A stretch of 64,000 bases of DNA from assembly GCF_900167275.1 (NCBI RefSeq), contig NZ_FUWX01000009.1, forward strand, positions 62,001 to 126,000, written 5' to 3'. The stretch comes from Cetobacterium ceti (lineage in GTDB: Bacteria > Fusobacteriota > Fusobacteriia > Fusobacteriales > Fusobacteriaceae). The notes below the pieces were generated by a model, which saw nothing but the letters and a program-made list of their open reading frames with translations, had not been told where the DNA came from and did no database searches. Shown piece by piece: positions 32,561 through 41,375 of this stretch (position 1 is its first letter; every line of letters begins with the position of its first letter). The translations under genes and the position numbers were made by a program.

Positions 32561-33753
32561 TAATTAACCTCCATATTATTTATGAAAAAAATATTTTGAG
32601 TGAATTCTTTATTAGAAAATAAAGAATACATTCCAAGAGCAATACCAGTATAGTAATATATATTTTTAAATAACTTCGAAATAATTAATTTATATTTTTG
32701 CTCATCTAAAATTACTTTTTCAATTTCTAAAGTTAAAGTATTAGATAAAAATTTATCTTGAAATAAATCACCCATTAGAACAATTTTTTCAGGATTAATT
32801 AGAGAGATAATCATATCTATACTATGAGCGATTGTTGTAATAGCTTCAGTGGCTGCTTTTGTAGAAAGAAAATCTCTTTCTTTAACTCCATATAAAATAT
32901 CTTCAATATCTAAAAAACCTTTTATTTTTAATGTATCTTTTAAAAGACTATAATTGTTTAATTTAATTTGAGAGGTTAATTTATTTATAATAGCACTATT
33001 TGAAGCTTCTGCTTCAAGACAGCCTCTTTTTCCGCAGGAACATTTTCTTATACTAGTTCTATCCATTATAATATGGCCAATTTCTCCAGCTATAGATCCG
33101 TGGCCATGATAAACTTTTCCATTGGTAAAAATACAACTACCAATTCCTTCACTTACATTTATTAAAACAAAATTATTGACATCTTTACATTCTCCTAATA
33201 TTTTTTCACACATTCCCATTGCTCGAACTTCATTTTCTACTAAAACTGGAAGATTAAATTTTTCTGTAAATATTGTTTTTAAAGGAACATCATGCCACTG
33301 ATAATGAGGGGAAAATATAGAAACTCCTTTTTTTTCATTTACAAGACCATTTACAATAATTGAAATAGCAGAAATATTTTCAAGTTCTTTTATAATTTCT
33401 TCACTTTTTTCTAAAATAAAATTTAAAATATTTTCTCTATTATTTATAGGGAATTGTTTTTTATATAAAATATCTCCAGTGAAAGTGCCTGTGGAAAAAA
33501 ATATCTTATTAGGTGCAAGGGAGATACTTAAAATAGAGCCTAATTTTTGATTATTTATAGTAAGCATAGTAGCTTTTCGACCGCCAGTAGAGGGAGCACA
33601 GGAATCTTCAATAATAATTTCCTTTTCTAAGAAATGCTTAATAATTCTACACATTGCTGCTGGAGTCACATTGAGAGCTTTAGCTAAATCCATTCTAGAC
33701 ATATACTTATTATCTCTAATGAGTTTTAAAATTTGTAATTGATTTTGATTCAT
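32560..33753 (-). CDS. ROK-family transcriptional regulator (galactose repressor candidate)
   Basis: A 397-residue ROK protein with an N-terminal winged helix (MSRMDLAKALNVTPAAMCRIIKHFLEKEII, residues 18-47 as a region), a ROK fold with GSCIFTNGKVYHGHGSIAGEIGH and the zinc motif CSCGKRGCLEAEAS. XylR/NagC-type regulators of this group repress sugar genes until the sugar binds. It is encoded back to back with galK-galT and together with galM, so galactose or a derivative is the likely inducer. Palindromes in the intergenic region (33806-33838) cover its own promoter. Confidence 0.9.
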   Translation of the reverse strand: MNQNQLQILKLIRDNKYMSRMDLAKALNVTPAAMCRIIKHFLEKEIIIEDSCAPSTGGRKATMLTINNQKLGSILSISLAPNKIFFSTGTFTGDILYKKQFPINNRENILNFILEKSEEIIKELENISAISIIVNGLVNEKKGVSIFSPHYQWHDVPLKTIFTEKFNLPVLVENEVRAMGMCEKILGECKDVNNFVLINVSEGIGSCIFTNGKVYHGHGSIAGEIGHIIMDRTSIRKCSCGKRGCLEAEASNSAIINKLTSQIKLNNYSLLKDTLKIKGFLDIEDILYGVKERDFLSTKAATEAITTIAHSIDMIISLINPEKIVLMGDLFQDKFLSNTLTLEIEKVILDEQKYKLIISKLFKNIYYYTGIALGMYSLFSNKEFTQNIFFINNMEVN

Positions 33754-33792
33754 AGGAGCCTCCCTTTAAAAATATCTATTTCTATAATACAT

Positions 33793-33838
33793 TTATAACT
33801 TTTATGACTTATGAAAGTCAACGATAAGTGAAAGACTT
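33793..33838 (-). promoter_or_regulatory. Divergent gal control region with ROK promoter and palindromes
   Basis: On the minus strand TTGACT (33816-33821) and TTATAA (33793-33798) are 17 bases apart and serve the ROK-galM transcript. The palindrome GACTTATGAAAGTC (33806-33819) overlaps that promoter, and a related AAGTGAAAGACTT lies at 33826-33838. These are candidate ROK operators. On the plus strand TATACT at 33906 may be the galK -10 box; its -35 is weak. Confidence 0.6.
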
Positions 33839-33942
33839 TTTTAACAAAAGATAAAAAGTTAAAAAAAAAATCTATTTAGTTCTATAAAAAATTTAATATT
33901 TTAAGTATACTGCCCTTAAAAAAAAGAATTTGGGGGTAATAT

Positions 33943-35124
33943 ATGGAGATTTTAGATAAGTTAATTACAATATTTAAAAAAGAATTTGGAGAAAATGAAA
34001 ATATAAAAAAATATTTTGCTCCTGGAAGAGTGAACCTAATAGGGGAACATATTGATTATAATGGGGGGAAGGTTTTTCCGTGTGCTTTAGATTTTGGGAC
34101 CTATGGAATTGTAGGAAAAAGAAAAGATAAAAAATGTAGAATGTATTCTTTAAATTTTGAAAATATAGGAATTAGAGAATTTTCCTTAGAAAATATAAAA
34201 AATGTTCCTGAAGATGATTGGGTTAATTATCCTAAGGGAGTAATAAAGATATTTCAGGATAGAGGATATGAAATAAAACAAGGATTAGATATAGTATTTT
34301 TTGGAAATATTCCAAATGGAGCAGGACTATCTTCTTCGGCTTCAATAGAAGTCTTAATGGGAACAATTTTAAAAGAGGAATTTAATTTAGATATTTCAAT
34401 GGTTGAAATAGTTAAAATGTCTCAAAAAGCAGAAAATGAATTTATAGGTGTTAATTGTGGAATAATGGATCAATTTGCAATTGGAATGGGAAAAGAAGAT
34501 CATGCTATTTTATTAGATTGTAATAGTCTAGAGTATAATTATGCTCCATTTAAATTAAATAATATTTCTATAGTGATAGCTAATACTAATAAAAGAAGAG
34601 GTTTAGGTGAGTCAAAATACAATGAAAGAAGAGCTTCTTGTGAGGAAGCATTAAAAAATTTACAAGAAAATGGAGTTAAAATAAATTCCCTTTGTGAAAT
34701 GACAATGGAAAAATATTTAGAAGTTGAGAAATATATAAAGTCTTTAGAGGGAAGACAAAGGGTAAAACATGCTGTTTCAGAGAATGAAAGAGTATTAAAA
34801 GCTATGGAAAGTTTAAAAGAAAATAATATAGAAGATTTTGGAAAGTTAATGAATAGTTCTCATAAATCCTTAAAAGAGGATTATGAGGTGACAGGACTAG
34901 AATTAGATACATTGGTAGAAGCTGCATGGGAAGAGAAGGGAACTATAGGAGCTAGAATGACAGGAGCAGGATTTGGTGGATGTACTGTAAATTTAGTAGA
35001 AGATGCTTGTGTAGATAGGTTCATAAAAAATGTTGGAGAAAAATATAGAAATAAAACAGGTTTAGAAGCTACATTTTATATTGGAAAACCAGGAGCTGGA
35101 GCTAGAAAGTTAGAGGATCGATAA
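33943..35124 (+). CDS. galK: Galactokinase
   Basis: A 393-residue GHMP kinase. GalK signature GRVNLIGEHIDYNGG is at about residues 29-43, the ATP loop is NIPNGAGLSSSASIEV, the base region is NCGIMDQFAIGMG, and the C-terminal glycine motif is MTGAGFGGCTVNLVE. It phosphorylates galactose at C1. galT starts one base after its stop codon. GGGGG precedes the ATG at 33943. galE is not found in the window, so the UDP-galactose epimerase must be elsewhere. Confidence 0.97.
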   Translation: MEILDKLITIFKKEFGENENIKKYFAPGRVNLIGEHIDYNGGKVFPCALDFGTYGIVGKRKDKKCRMYSLNFENIGIREFSLENIKNVPEDDWVNYPKGVIKIFQDRGYEIKQGLDIVFFGNIPNGAGLSSSASIEVLMGTILKEEFNLDISMVEIVKMSQKAENEFIGVNCGIMDQFAIGMGKEDHAILLDCNSLEYNYAPFKLNNISIVIANTNKRRGLGESKYNERRASCEEALKNLQENGVKINSLCEMTMEKYLEVEKYIKSLEGRQRVKHAVSENERVLKAMESLKENNIEDFGKLMNSSHKSLKEDYEVTGLELDTLVEAAWEEKGTIGARMTGAGFGGCTVNLVEDACVDRFIKNVGEKYRNKTGLEATFYIGKPGAGARKLEDR

Positions 35125-35125
35125 A

Positions 35126-36625
35126 ATGGATAAAATATTTGGGTATATAAACAATTTAGTAGATTATGGAATTGAAAATAATTTAATAGATAAAGATGAT
35201 GAAATTTATATAAGAAATGAAATTTTATCTCAATTGAATTTAGATGAATATATAAAAATAAATGAAAATATACAATTAAAATATGTAGAAGATATTTTAG
35301 ATAAGATATGTTCTTGGGCAGTTGAAAAAAAATTAATAGAGGATACTTTGGGAGAAAGAGAACTGTTTGATACAAAATTAATGGGAATTTTAACAAAAAG
35401 ACCAAGTGAAGTGATAAGAGAATTTAAAGAAAATTATAAAATTAGTCCAGAAAAAGCTACGAATAATTTTTATGATTTTTCAAAAAAAAATAATTATATA
35501 AGAGAAAAGAGAATTGGAAAAAATTTACATTGGTATTGGAAGAGTAACTTTGGTCAATTGGAAATAACGGTGAATTTAGCAAAACCTGAAAAAGATCCAA
35601 GGGACATTGCAAGGGAAGGAAAATTAAAAAAGTCAACTTATCCAAAATGCTTATTATGTAAGGAAAATGTAGGATATCAAGGAAGAGGAAATCATCCAGC
35701 TAGACAAAATTTAAGAGTAATTCCCTTAGAATTATGTGGGAAAAAATGGAATTTGCAATATTCTCCCTATGTATATTATAATGAACATTCAATAATTTTT
35801 TCAGATATTCATGAACCTATGAAAATAGGTAGAGAAACTTTTGAAAGAATTGTGGATTTCTTAGATTTTTTACCCCATTACTTTATAGGTTCTAATGCAG
35901 ATTTGCCAATAGTAGGAGGATCTATTTTATCCCATGATCACTATCAAGGGGGAAAACATGAATTTCCTATGGCTAAGAGTAAAATAGAAAAAGTATTCCA
36001 AATAGAAAAATTTCCAGATATAGAATGTGGTAGAGTGAAATGGCCAATGTCTGTAATAAGAATAAAAGGAAAAAATAAAACTTCTATGGTAGAAGCTAGT
36101 GAATATATTTTAAAAAAGTGGAGAGAGTATGAGGATTTAAATGTAGATATAAAACCATATACAGAAGAAATCCCTCATAATACAATAACTCCTATTGGAA
36201 GAAAAAAAGATAATATTTATGAAATAGATTTAGTTTTAAGAAATAATAGAACAACAGATGTATATCCTATGGGAATTTTTCATCCTCATGAAGAAGTACA
36301 TAATATAAAAAAAGAAAATATAGGGCTTATAGAAGTTATGGGATTAGCTGTATTACCAGGTAGATTACATAAGGAAATGGAAGATTTAATAAAAATAAGT
36401 GAGAAAAAAGAATGGGAAGAAATTATTATTAAAAATGAAAATTTAATAAAGCATAGAAATTGGTTAAAAAATATTTTAAAAAATAATAAGAAAATTACAA
36501 AGGAAATATTAGAGGAAGAGATTGGAAAAACTTTTGAAAAAGTTCTCGAACATGGAGGGGTTTTTAAAAGAGATGAAAAGGGAATAATAGCTTTTGATAA
36601 ATTTCTTGAAAGTTTAAATAGGTAA
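35126..36625 (+). CDS. galT: UDP-glucose-hexose-1-phosphate uridylyltransferase (GalT type 2)
   Basis: A 499-residue enzyme of the GalT2 type found in Firmicutes and Fusobacteria, longer than E. coli GalT (348). Active-site region SHDHYQGGKHEF (about residues 272-283, the histidine-triad-like nucleophile segment) and GNHPARQNLRVIPL with KWNLQYSPYVYYNEHSI match the family. It moves UMP between UDP-glucose and galactose-1-phosphate. It is coupled to galK (one base between them) and ends in a bidirectional terminator shared with the racemase-like gene. Confidence 0.95.
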   Translation: MDKIFGYINNLVDYGIENNLIDKDDEIYIRNEILSQLNLDEYIKINENIQLKYVEDILDKICSWAVEKKLIEDTLGERELFDTKLMGILTKRPSEVIREFKENYKISPEKATNNFYDFSKKNNYIREKRIGKNLHWYWKSNFGQLEITVNLAKPEKDPRDIAREGKLKKSTYPKCLLCKENVGYQGRGNHPARQNLRVIPLELCGKKWNLQYSPYVYYNEHSIIFSDIHEPMKIGRETFERIVDFLDFLPHYFIGSNADLPIVGGSILSHDHYQGGKHEFPMAKSKIEKVFQIEKFPDIECGRVKWPMSVIRIKGKNKTSMVEASEYILKKWREYEDLNVDIKPYTEEIPHNTITPIGRKKDNIYEIDLVLRNNRTTDVYPMGIFHPHEEVHNIKKENIGLIEVMGLAVLPGRLHKEMEDLIKISEKKEWEEIIIKNENLIKHRNWLKNILKNNKKITKEILEEEIGKTFEKVLEHGGVFKRDEKGIIAFDKFLESLNR

Positions 36626-36630
36626 AAATA

Positions 36631-36655
36631 AAAAACTCCGACTGTCGGAGTTTTT
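36631..36655. terminator. Bidirectional palindromic terminator (second copy)
   Basis: The same hairpin as at 1166-1192 (AAAAACTCCGA, CTG, TCGGAGTTTTT), again between convergent genes. Confidence 0.9.
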
Positions 36656-36661
36656 GTTTTT

Positions 36662-37450
36662 TTAAAATATTTGATAAACATCAATAGAATTTTTAAGATA
36701 GTTTTCTGAAACTTTTTTGAATTTATCTAAATCTTTATTAACAAAAAATTCTAAACGGCCAGATTTTTCTTGATCATTTAAAAGATTCATTTTATATAAA
36801 GTTTTATATAAATCCTTAATCCATTGATCAGCAGGATCAATAATATTTTTATTTTTTAAATTTTTTTTAATATCATCTTTAATTAAAGATAAATAACTAG
36901 AACCTAAAATAATTGTATCAGAGTCTAAAGAAATATTTTTTAAAGATTTTTTTAAAATAATTTCATTATCTAAAAAATTATTCCAACCATTTTCTACTAA
37001 GTTAGAAAGGGGTGAAACGGTTATAGTTTCATATTTTATATCTAAAGAATATTTTTTTATTTCATCTTCATAAACTTTTTTAAAAGCTGTAAAGGGACTA
37101 GTTAGTATGCTTATATGATTATTTTTAGTTTCTTTTAATGCAGCTTTTATATTTTCTTCAATAGGACCTAAAACTGGAAAATCAAATTTTTCTTGTAAAT
37201 ATGGTAGTGCAGCACAAGCAGCAGAACTAGATGCAATTAAAATTATTTTACATTGATTTTCATGTAAGAACTCTGCATATAATTTGCAGAGTTCTTTAAT
37301 TTCTCTTTCAGTTTTAGTTCCATAAAATCCATTTGCTTTGTCAGCAAAATAAATAATATTTTCTTTAGGTAATTTTTGTTTAATTTTATTTACAAGGGAT
37401 AATCCACCAACACCTGAATCGAAAATACCAATATTAAATTTTTTATGCAT
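36662..37450 (-). CDS. Glutamate racemase homologue lacking both catalytic cysteines
   Basis: A 262-residue protein of the aspartate/glutamate racemase fold. Its N-terminus, IGIFDSGVGGLSLVNKIKQK, and NIIYFADKANGFYGTKTEREI align closely with MurI/RacE. The first catalytic region, usually ACNTA, reads ASSSAACAAL (Cys to Ser), and the second, usually LGCTHYP, reads ILGSSYLSL (Cys to Ser, His lost). Both acid/base cysteines are therefore missing, while the substrate-binding Asp-Ser motif remains. It is probably not a glutamate racemase and may be a binding protein, a regulator (MurI proteins can bind gyrase) or another enzyme. It lies 15 bases after gltS, so it may be linked to glutamate handling. 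Confidence 0.9.
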   Translation of the reverse strand: MHKKFNIGIFDSGVGGLSLVNKIKQKLPKENIIYFADKANGFYGTKTEREIKELCKLYAEFLHENQCKIILIASSSAACAALPYLQEKFDFPVLGPIEENIKAALKETKNNHISILTSPFTAFKKVYEDEIKKYSLDIKYETITVSPLSNLVENGWNNFLDNEIILKKSLKNISLDSDTIILGSSYLSLIKDDIKKNLKNKNIIDPADQWIKDLYKTLYKMNLLNDQEKSGRLEFFVNKDLDKFKKVSENYLKNSIDVYQIF

Positions 37451-37465
37451 TTTAAAGCCTCTTTT

Positions 37466-38662
37466 CTACCCAAATATATTTATGAATAATGTTATTATTG
37501 CAGCATTAACGAAATCTATAAATAATGATCCTACAAGAGGAATAACGAAGAAAGCATTAGGAGATGGTCCATTAGCAGTTGTAAAAGTTTCCATATTTGC
37601 CATAGCATTAGGAGTAGCTCCCATTCCAAAACCACAATGTCCTGTAGCTAATACGGCAGCATCATAATCTCTCCCCATTATATTAAATGTTACAAAATGA
37701 GCATAAAGGGCCATTATAATAGTTTGAACTACTAACATTACAACTAAAGGTAGTGCTAAGGCAGCAAGTTCCCATAATCTCATAGTCATAAGAGCCATTG
37801 CTAAGAATAACTGTAAAGAAATATTTCCAATTATATTTATACTGTGAAGAGGTAACTCTTTTTTTGAAGAATCAAATATATTTCTAAATATAGCAGCTAT
37901 TAACATAGGACCTATGTATGGAGGCAAAGTTACCCCAAATGTTTTAGCAAAAGGGCCAACAAAACTTCCAATTCCCATTGAAATTGCTATAAAAACAATA
38001 GCTTTAAATATTGTAGCTTCACTGGCATTTTGAACTGTATCTTTTTCTAAAGTTTCGTCTGTGTATAAAGGAGTTTCTTCGTCATATGATTTTAATTGAT
38101 GTTTTAACATAAGTCTTTTGGCAATAGGTCCACCAATCATACAACCAGCAACTAAACCAAATGTAGCTGAAGCTATGGCAACTGATAAAGCTCCGTGGGC
38201 ACCAGCAGCTTCTAGAACAGGACCAAAAGCACCGGAAGTTCCATGTCCTCCTGTTAAAGGAACAGAACCAGCGGCTAGACCAAGTAAAGGATTTAATCCA
38301 AACATTTTAGCCATACCAACACCGGCTAAGTTTTGTATAATAACAAGAAGAACTGCTACAGCTAAGAATATGAAAACTTGAATTCCACCTTTTTTTAACA
38401 TTTTTAAACTTGCTAAAAAACCAATTGTGGTGAAAAATGCAATCATTAAAAGATCTTTTAAATTTCCATCAAAGGAAAATGTAAAGGAATTAGTACTATG
38501 ACCAATTAAAGTAAAAATAGCAAAAATTACTCCTCCTATTACTGGAGCTGGAATAAAAAATTTCTCAAAAAAAGAAATTTTAGCTTTAATATATCTACCG
38601 ATTAGAAGTAAAATAATTGCTATAGCCAAAGTTTGAGCCATATTGAAAGTATATTGGAACAT
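37466..38662 (-). CDS. gltS: Sodium/glutamate symporter GltS
   Basis: A 398-residue carrier with about ten helices and the two GltS pore motifs: GLAAGSVPLTGGHGTSGAFGP in the first half (shown shortened as SVPLTGGHGTSGAFG) and GHCGFGMGATPNAMANM in the second. It imports glutamate with Na ions. The start at 38662 is set by AAAGGAGG 10 bases upstream; the longer frame to 38710 has no site of that quality and adds a basic, unlikely N-terminus. It precedes the racemase homologue on the same transcript. Confidence 0.95.
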   Translation of the reverse strand: MFQYTFNMAQTLAIAIILLLIGRYIKAKISFFEKFFIPAPVIGGVIFAIFTLIGHSTNSFTFSFDGNLKDLLMIAFFTTIGFLASLKMLKKGGIQVFIFLAVAVLLVIIQNLAGVGMAKMFGLNPLLGLAAGSVPLTGGHGTSGAFGPVLEAAGAHGALSVAIASATFGLVAGCMIGGPIAKRLMLKHQLKSYDEETPLYTDETLEKDTVQNASEATIFKAIVFIAISMGIGSFVGPFAKTFGVTLPPYIGPMLIAAIFRNIFDSSKKELPLHSINIIGNISLQLFLAMALMTMRLWELAALALPLVVMLVVQTIIMALYAHFVTFNIMGRDYDAAVLATGHCGFGMGATPNAMANMETFTTANGPSPNAFFVIPLVGSLFIDFVNAAIITLFINIFG

Positions 38663-38934
38663 AATTTGATGCCTCCTTTTTTTAAGTATCCTAATATAAT
38701 AATACACCAATTAATCATATAGTCAATAATCTGAACACATTCAAAAAATAAATTTATAAAATATAAAAAATGAATTGCATATTTACAATAAATTTAAATT
38801 GTATATTAAAATATATCTAGAAAGAAATTTTTATTTCATTTAAAATAATCATAAATAGAGAGTTTTTTAAAACTTCTTAGGACTTTTAAACGTCAATTAA
38901 ATGTAGAAATTTTTATTAGATTCAAGGAGGAAGA

Positions 38935-39864
38935 ATGAATAAGTTACAAGAGTTGAAAAATGAAATATCAAAAAAAGTTATTGGACAAGAGGATATGGTA
39001 AATAAAATTTTAATTGGAATTTTTACTGGAAATCATATTCTGTTAGAAGGTCTTCCTGGACTTGCAAAATCTTTAACTGTAAATACTTTAGCTGAAACTT
39101 TAGGGTTAAAATTTTCAAGAATCCAGTTCACTCCAGATTTACTTCCAAGTGATATTATAGGAACAGAAATTTATAATGAAAAAACAGGAGAATTTAGAAC
39201 TAAAAAAGGTCCTATTTTTGGTAACATAATTCTTGCTGATGAAATAAATAGAGCACCAGCTAAGGTTCAATCTGCACTTTTAGAAGCTATGCAAGAAAAA
39301 CAAGTTACAATTGGGAATGAAACATTTAAATTGGATAAGCCTTTTGTAGTTTTAGCAACTCAAAACCCCATAGAACAAGATGGGACTTATGCTCTTCCAG
39401 AAGCTCAACAGGATAGGTTTTTAATGAAAGTAAAAATAGAATATCCAACTAGAGATGAAGAAAGAAAAATTTTAAATTTAATAACAGAGGGATATGACTT
39501 TGATGCTATAAAAATCAATACTATTTTAAGTGAAGAGGAATTAGAAAGAATAAAAAATGATATAAAAAGTATTTATATTGATGAAAAATTAAAAAATTAT
39601 ATTTTAGATATAGTATTTAAATCTAGAGAAAAGTCTAATTATATAGCTTGTGGAGCATCTCCTAGAGCTACAATATCTTTAGTTATTTCAGCTAAGGGAC
39701 ATGCTTATTTAAATGGAAGAGAAGCTGTTATGCCAGAGGATATTAAAGCTGTTGTTTATGATGTTTTACGTCATAGAATTATTTTAACATATGAAGCTGA
39801 AGCAGAGGAAAAAACAATAGAGGATGTTATAAATGAGATTTTAAATAGTGTAACATTACCATAG
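38935..39864 (+). CDS. MoxR-family AAA ATPase
   Basis: A 309-residue AAA+ ATPase. P-loop GLPGLAKSLT (about residues 39-48), Walker B IILADEINRAP, sensor-1 ATQNPIEQDGTY, then a C-terminal helical lid with ASPRATISLV. MoxR proteins act as chaperones that insert metals or remodel partner VWA-domain proteins. It is the first gene of a seven-gene Bat operon (38935-45175). AAGGAGG lies before the ATG. A promoter was not assigned in the 272-base gap upstream, which holds no other gene. Confidence 0.95.
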   Translation: MNKLQELKNEISKKVIGQEDMVNKILIGIFTGNHILLEGLPGLAKSLTVNTLAETLGLKFSRIQFTPDLLPSDIIGTEIYNEKTGEFRTKKGPIFGNIILADEINRAPAKVQSALLEAMQEKQVTIGNETFKLDKPFVVLATQNPIEQDGTYALPEAQQDRFLMKVKIEYPTRDEERKILNLITEGYDFDAIKINTILSEEELERIKNDIKSIYIDEKLKNYILDIVFKSREKSNYIACGASPRATISLVISAKGHAYLNGREAVMPEDIKAVVYDVLRHRIILTYEAEAEEKTIEDVINEILNSVTLP

Positions 39865-39873
39865 AGGTGAATT

Positions 39874-40686
39874 ATGGATAAGAATCAATTATTGAAAAAA
39901 ATAAGAGAGATAGAGATAAAATCAACAATTCTTGCAAATACAATATTTGCTGGAGAATATCATTCGTGTTTAAAGGGAAATGGAATGGAATTTTCAGAAA
40001 TAAGAAGATATTCTCCTGGAGATGATGTAAAAAAAATAGATTGGAAAGTTACTGCAAAACAAAAAAAAGCTTATGTGAAGGAGTTTGTTGAAGAAAGAGA
40101 ACTTCCTGTATTTTTATTAGTGGATATGTCCTATTCAGATAATTTTGAGGATAAAAGAAATTTAATAAGTGAGCTAGTAGCGAGTTTAGCCTTTAGTGCA
40201 AATAAAAATGGGGATAGAGTTGGAGGACTTTTTTTTACTGAAAAAGTTGAAAAAATTATACCGCTTAGAAAAGGTAAAAAACATATTTTGTCTCTTGTGG
40301 AAAATTTGTTAACATATAAAACAAAATACAAAGGAACAGATATAAAAGAAGCTCTTAGATATTTTGGAAAGATGTTTAAAAAAAGAGGAATAGTATTTGT
40401 TATTTCAGATTTTTTAGATGAGGGGTATGAAAGAGATTTGAAAATGCTTCAAAGAAGACATGAAGTTATTTCTATAGAAATTAGAGATAGAAAATATGAA
40501 AAGTTACCAAAGGGAGCTATTTTTACTTTAGAAGATTCTGAAAGTGGAGAGGAAATAATAGTTGAAAATATAGGGAGAGAGCTTTCTTTAGAAGGTGTGA
40601 ATTTAAAGGGGGGAATTAAAATTTATACTGATGAAGATTATGTTATAAAGCTATCTAATTACTTTAGGAGGAGGAGAAGACGATGA
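39874..40686 (+). CDS. DUF58 (VWA-like) protein of the Bat operon
   Basis: A 270-residue protein with the DUF58 signature GMEFSEIRRYSPGDDVKKIDWKVTA (about residues 33-57, shown as a region), followed by a degenerate VWA-like region with LVDMSYSDNFEDKRNLI and GIVFVISDFLDEGYERDL. It is the partner of MoxR in all Bat operons and is cytoplasmic. The last bases (ATGA) overlap the start of the next gene at 40683. Its exact role is unknown. Confidence 0.93.
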   Translation: MDKNQLLKKIREIEIKSTILANTIFAGEYHSCLKGNGMEFSEIRRYSPGDDVKKIDWKVTAKQKKAYVKEFVEERELPVFLLVDMSYSDNFEDKRNLISELVASLAFSANKNGDRVGGLFFTEKVEKIIPLRKGKKHILSLVENLLTYKTKYKGTDIKEALRYFGKMFKKRGIVFVISDFLDEGYERDLKMLQRRHEVISIEIRDRKYEKLPKGAIFTLEDSESGEEIIVENIGRELSLEGVNLKGGIKIYTDEDYVIKLSNYFRRRRRR

Positions 40687-41375
40687 AAAAAATTATAGTT
40701 TTCTTCTTTTGTAGTTTTTTATTTGCCTTTGGGGAGCCTTATCACATAGGAGATAAAATAGGTTTAAATATAAAAAATTTAAAAAAAGATGAAATTAAGG
40801 AAAGTTTAAAGAAGTGGGAAATTGATAAAATAGAAGGTAAGAATAAAGATTATAATGTATATTTTCATACTTATAGTTCTGGAGAAAAAGATATTATTTT
40901 AGGAGACAAAAATCTAAAAATAAATATAGTTCCTCTGACAGAGAGTAAAGATATGAAAATATTTACTAATTTTGAAAATCTAGAAAATACAGTTGTAAAA
41001 AAAGATTATCCCTATTTAGGAATAGGTCTAGGTATAATTGGTATCTTTTTATTTTTAATAAGTTGTTTATGGTTTATTGTAGACTATTTACATAGTCCTA
41101 AATATATTTTTAATAAAAAACTTAAAAAAATTAATGAAAATAATTGGCCAGAGGAATTAAGTTTTATAATAAGAGAGTATATTGATAGAATTTATAATAG
41201 TAAATTTTTATATGGAGAGTATATAAAAATTGGAATTTTAACTGAAAAAGATATACAACTTTTAAAAAGATTTGATTATTTAAAATTTACTCCAAAAAAA
41301 AATGGAGATTTTGAAGAAATGAAAAAAGAAGTTTTAAATTTGTATGAAAGAATAGGGGATGATAAAAATGTTTAA
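40683..41375 (+). CDS. Bat-operon membrane protein with signal peptide
   Basis: A 230-residue protein: a signal peptide (1-17), an exported domain (about 18-110), one membrane helix (about 115-138, YLGIGLGIIGIFLFLISCLWF) and a cytoplasmic helical domain (about 145-230). This layout is that of DUF4381-like proteins that occupy this place between DUF58 and BatA in Bat operons. I do not recognise any enzyme motif. It overlaps the stop of the DUF58 gene by an ATGA and the start of batA by 8 bases, so it is a true operon member. Confidence 0.8.
   Translation: MKKIIVFFFCSFLFAFGEPYHIGDKIGLNIKNLKKDEIKESLKKWEIDKIEGKNKDYNVYFHTYSSGEKDIILGDKNLKINIVPLTESKDMKIFTNFENLENTVVKKDYPYLGIGLGIIGIFLFLISCLWFIVDYLHSPKYIFNKKLKKINENNWPEELSFIIREYIDRIYNSKFLYGEYIKIGILTEKDIQLLKRFDYLKFTPKKNGDFEEMKKEVLNLYERIGDDKNV

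Noticed and set aside
35076-35405. Minus-strand ORF inside galT
   Set aside because: It is antisense to a conserved coding region, rich in Leu/Phe/His as expected for the complement of A-rich codons, and lacks start signals.
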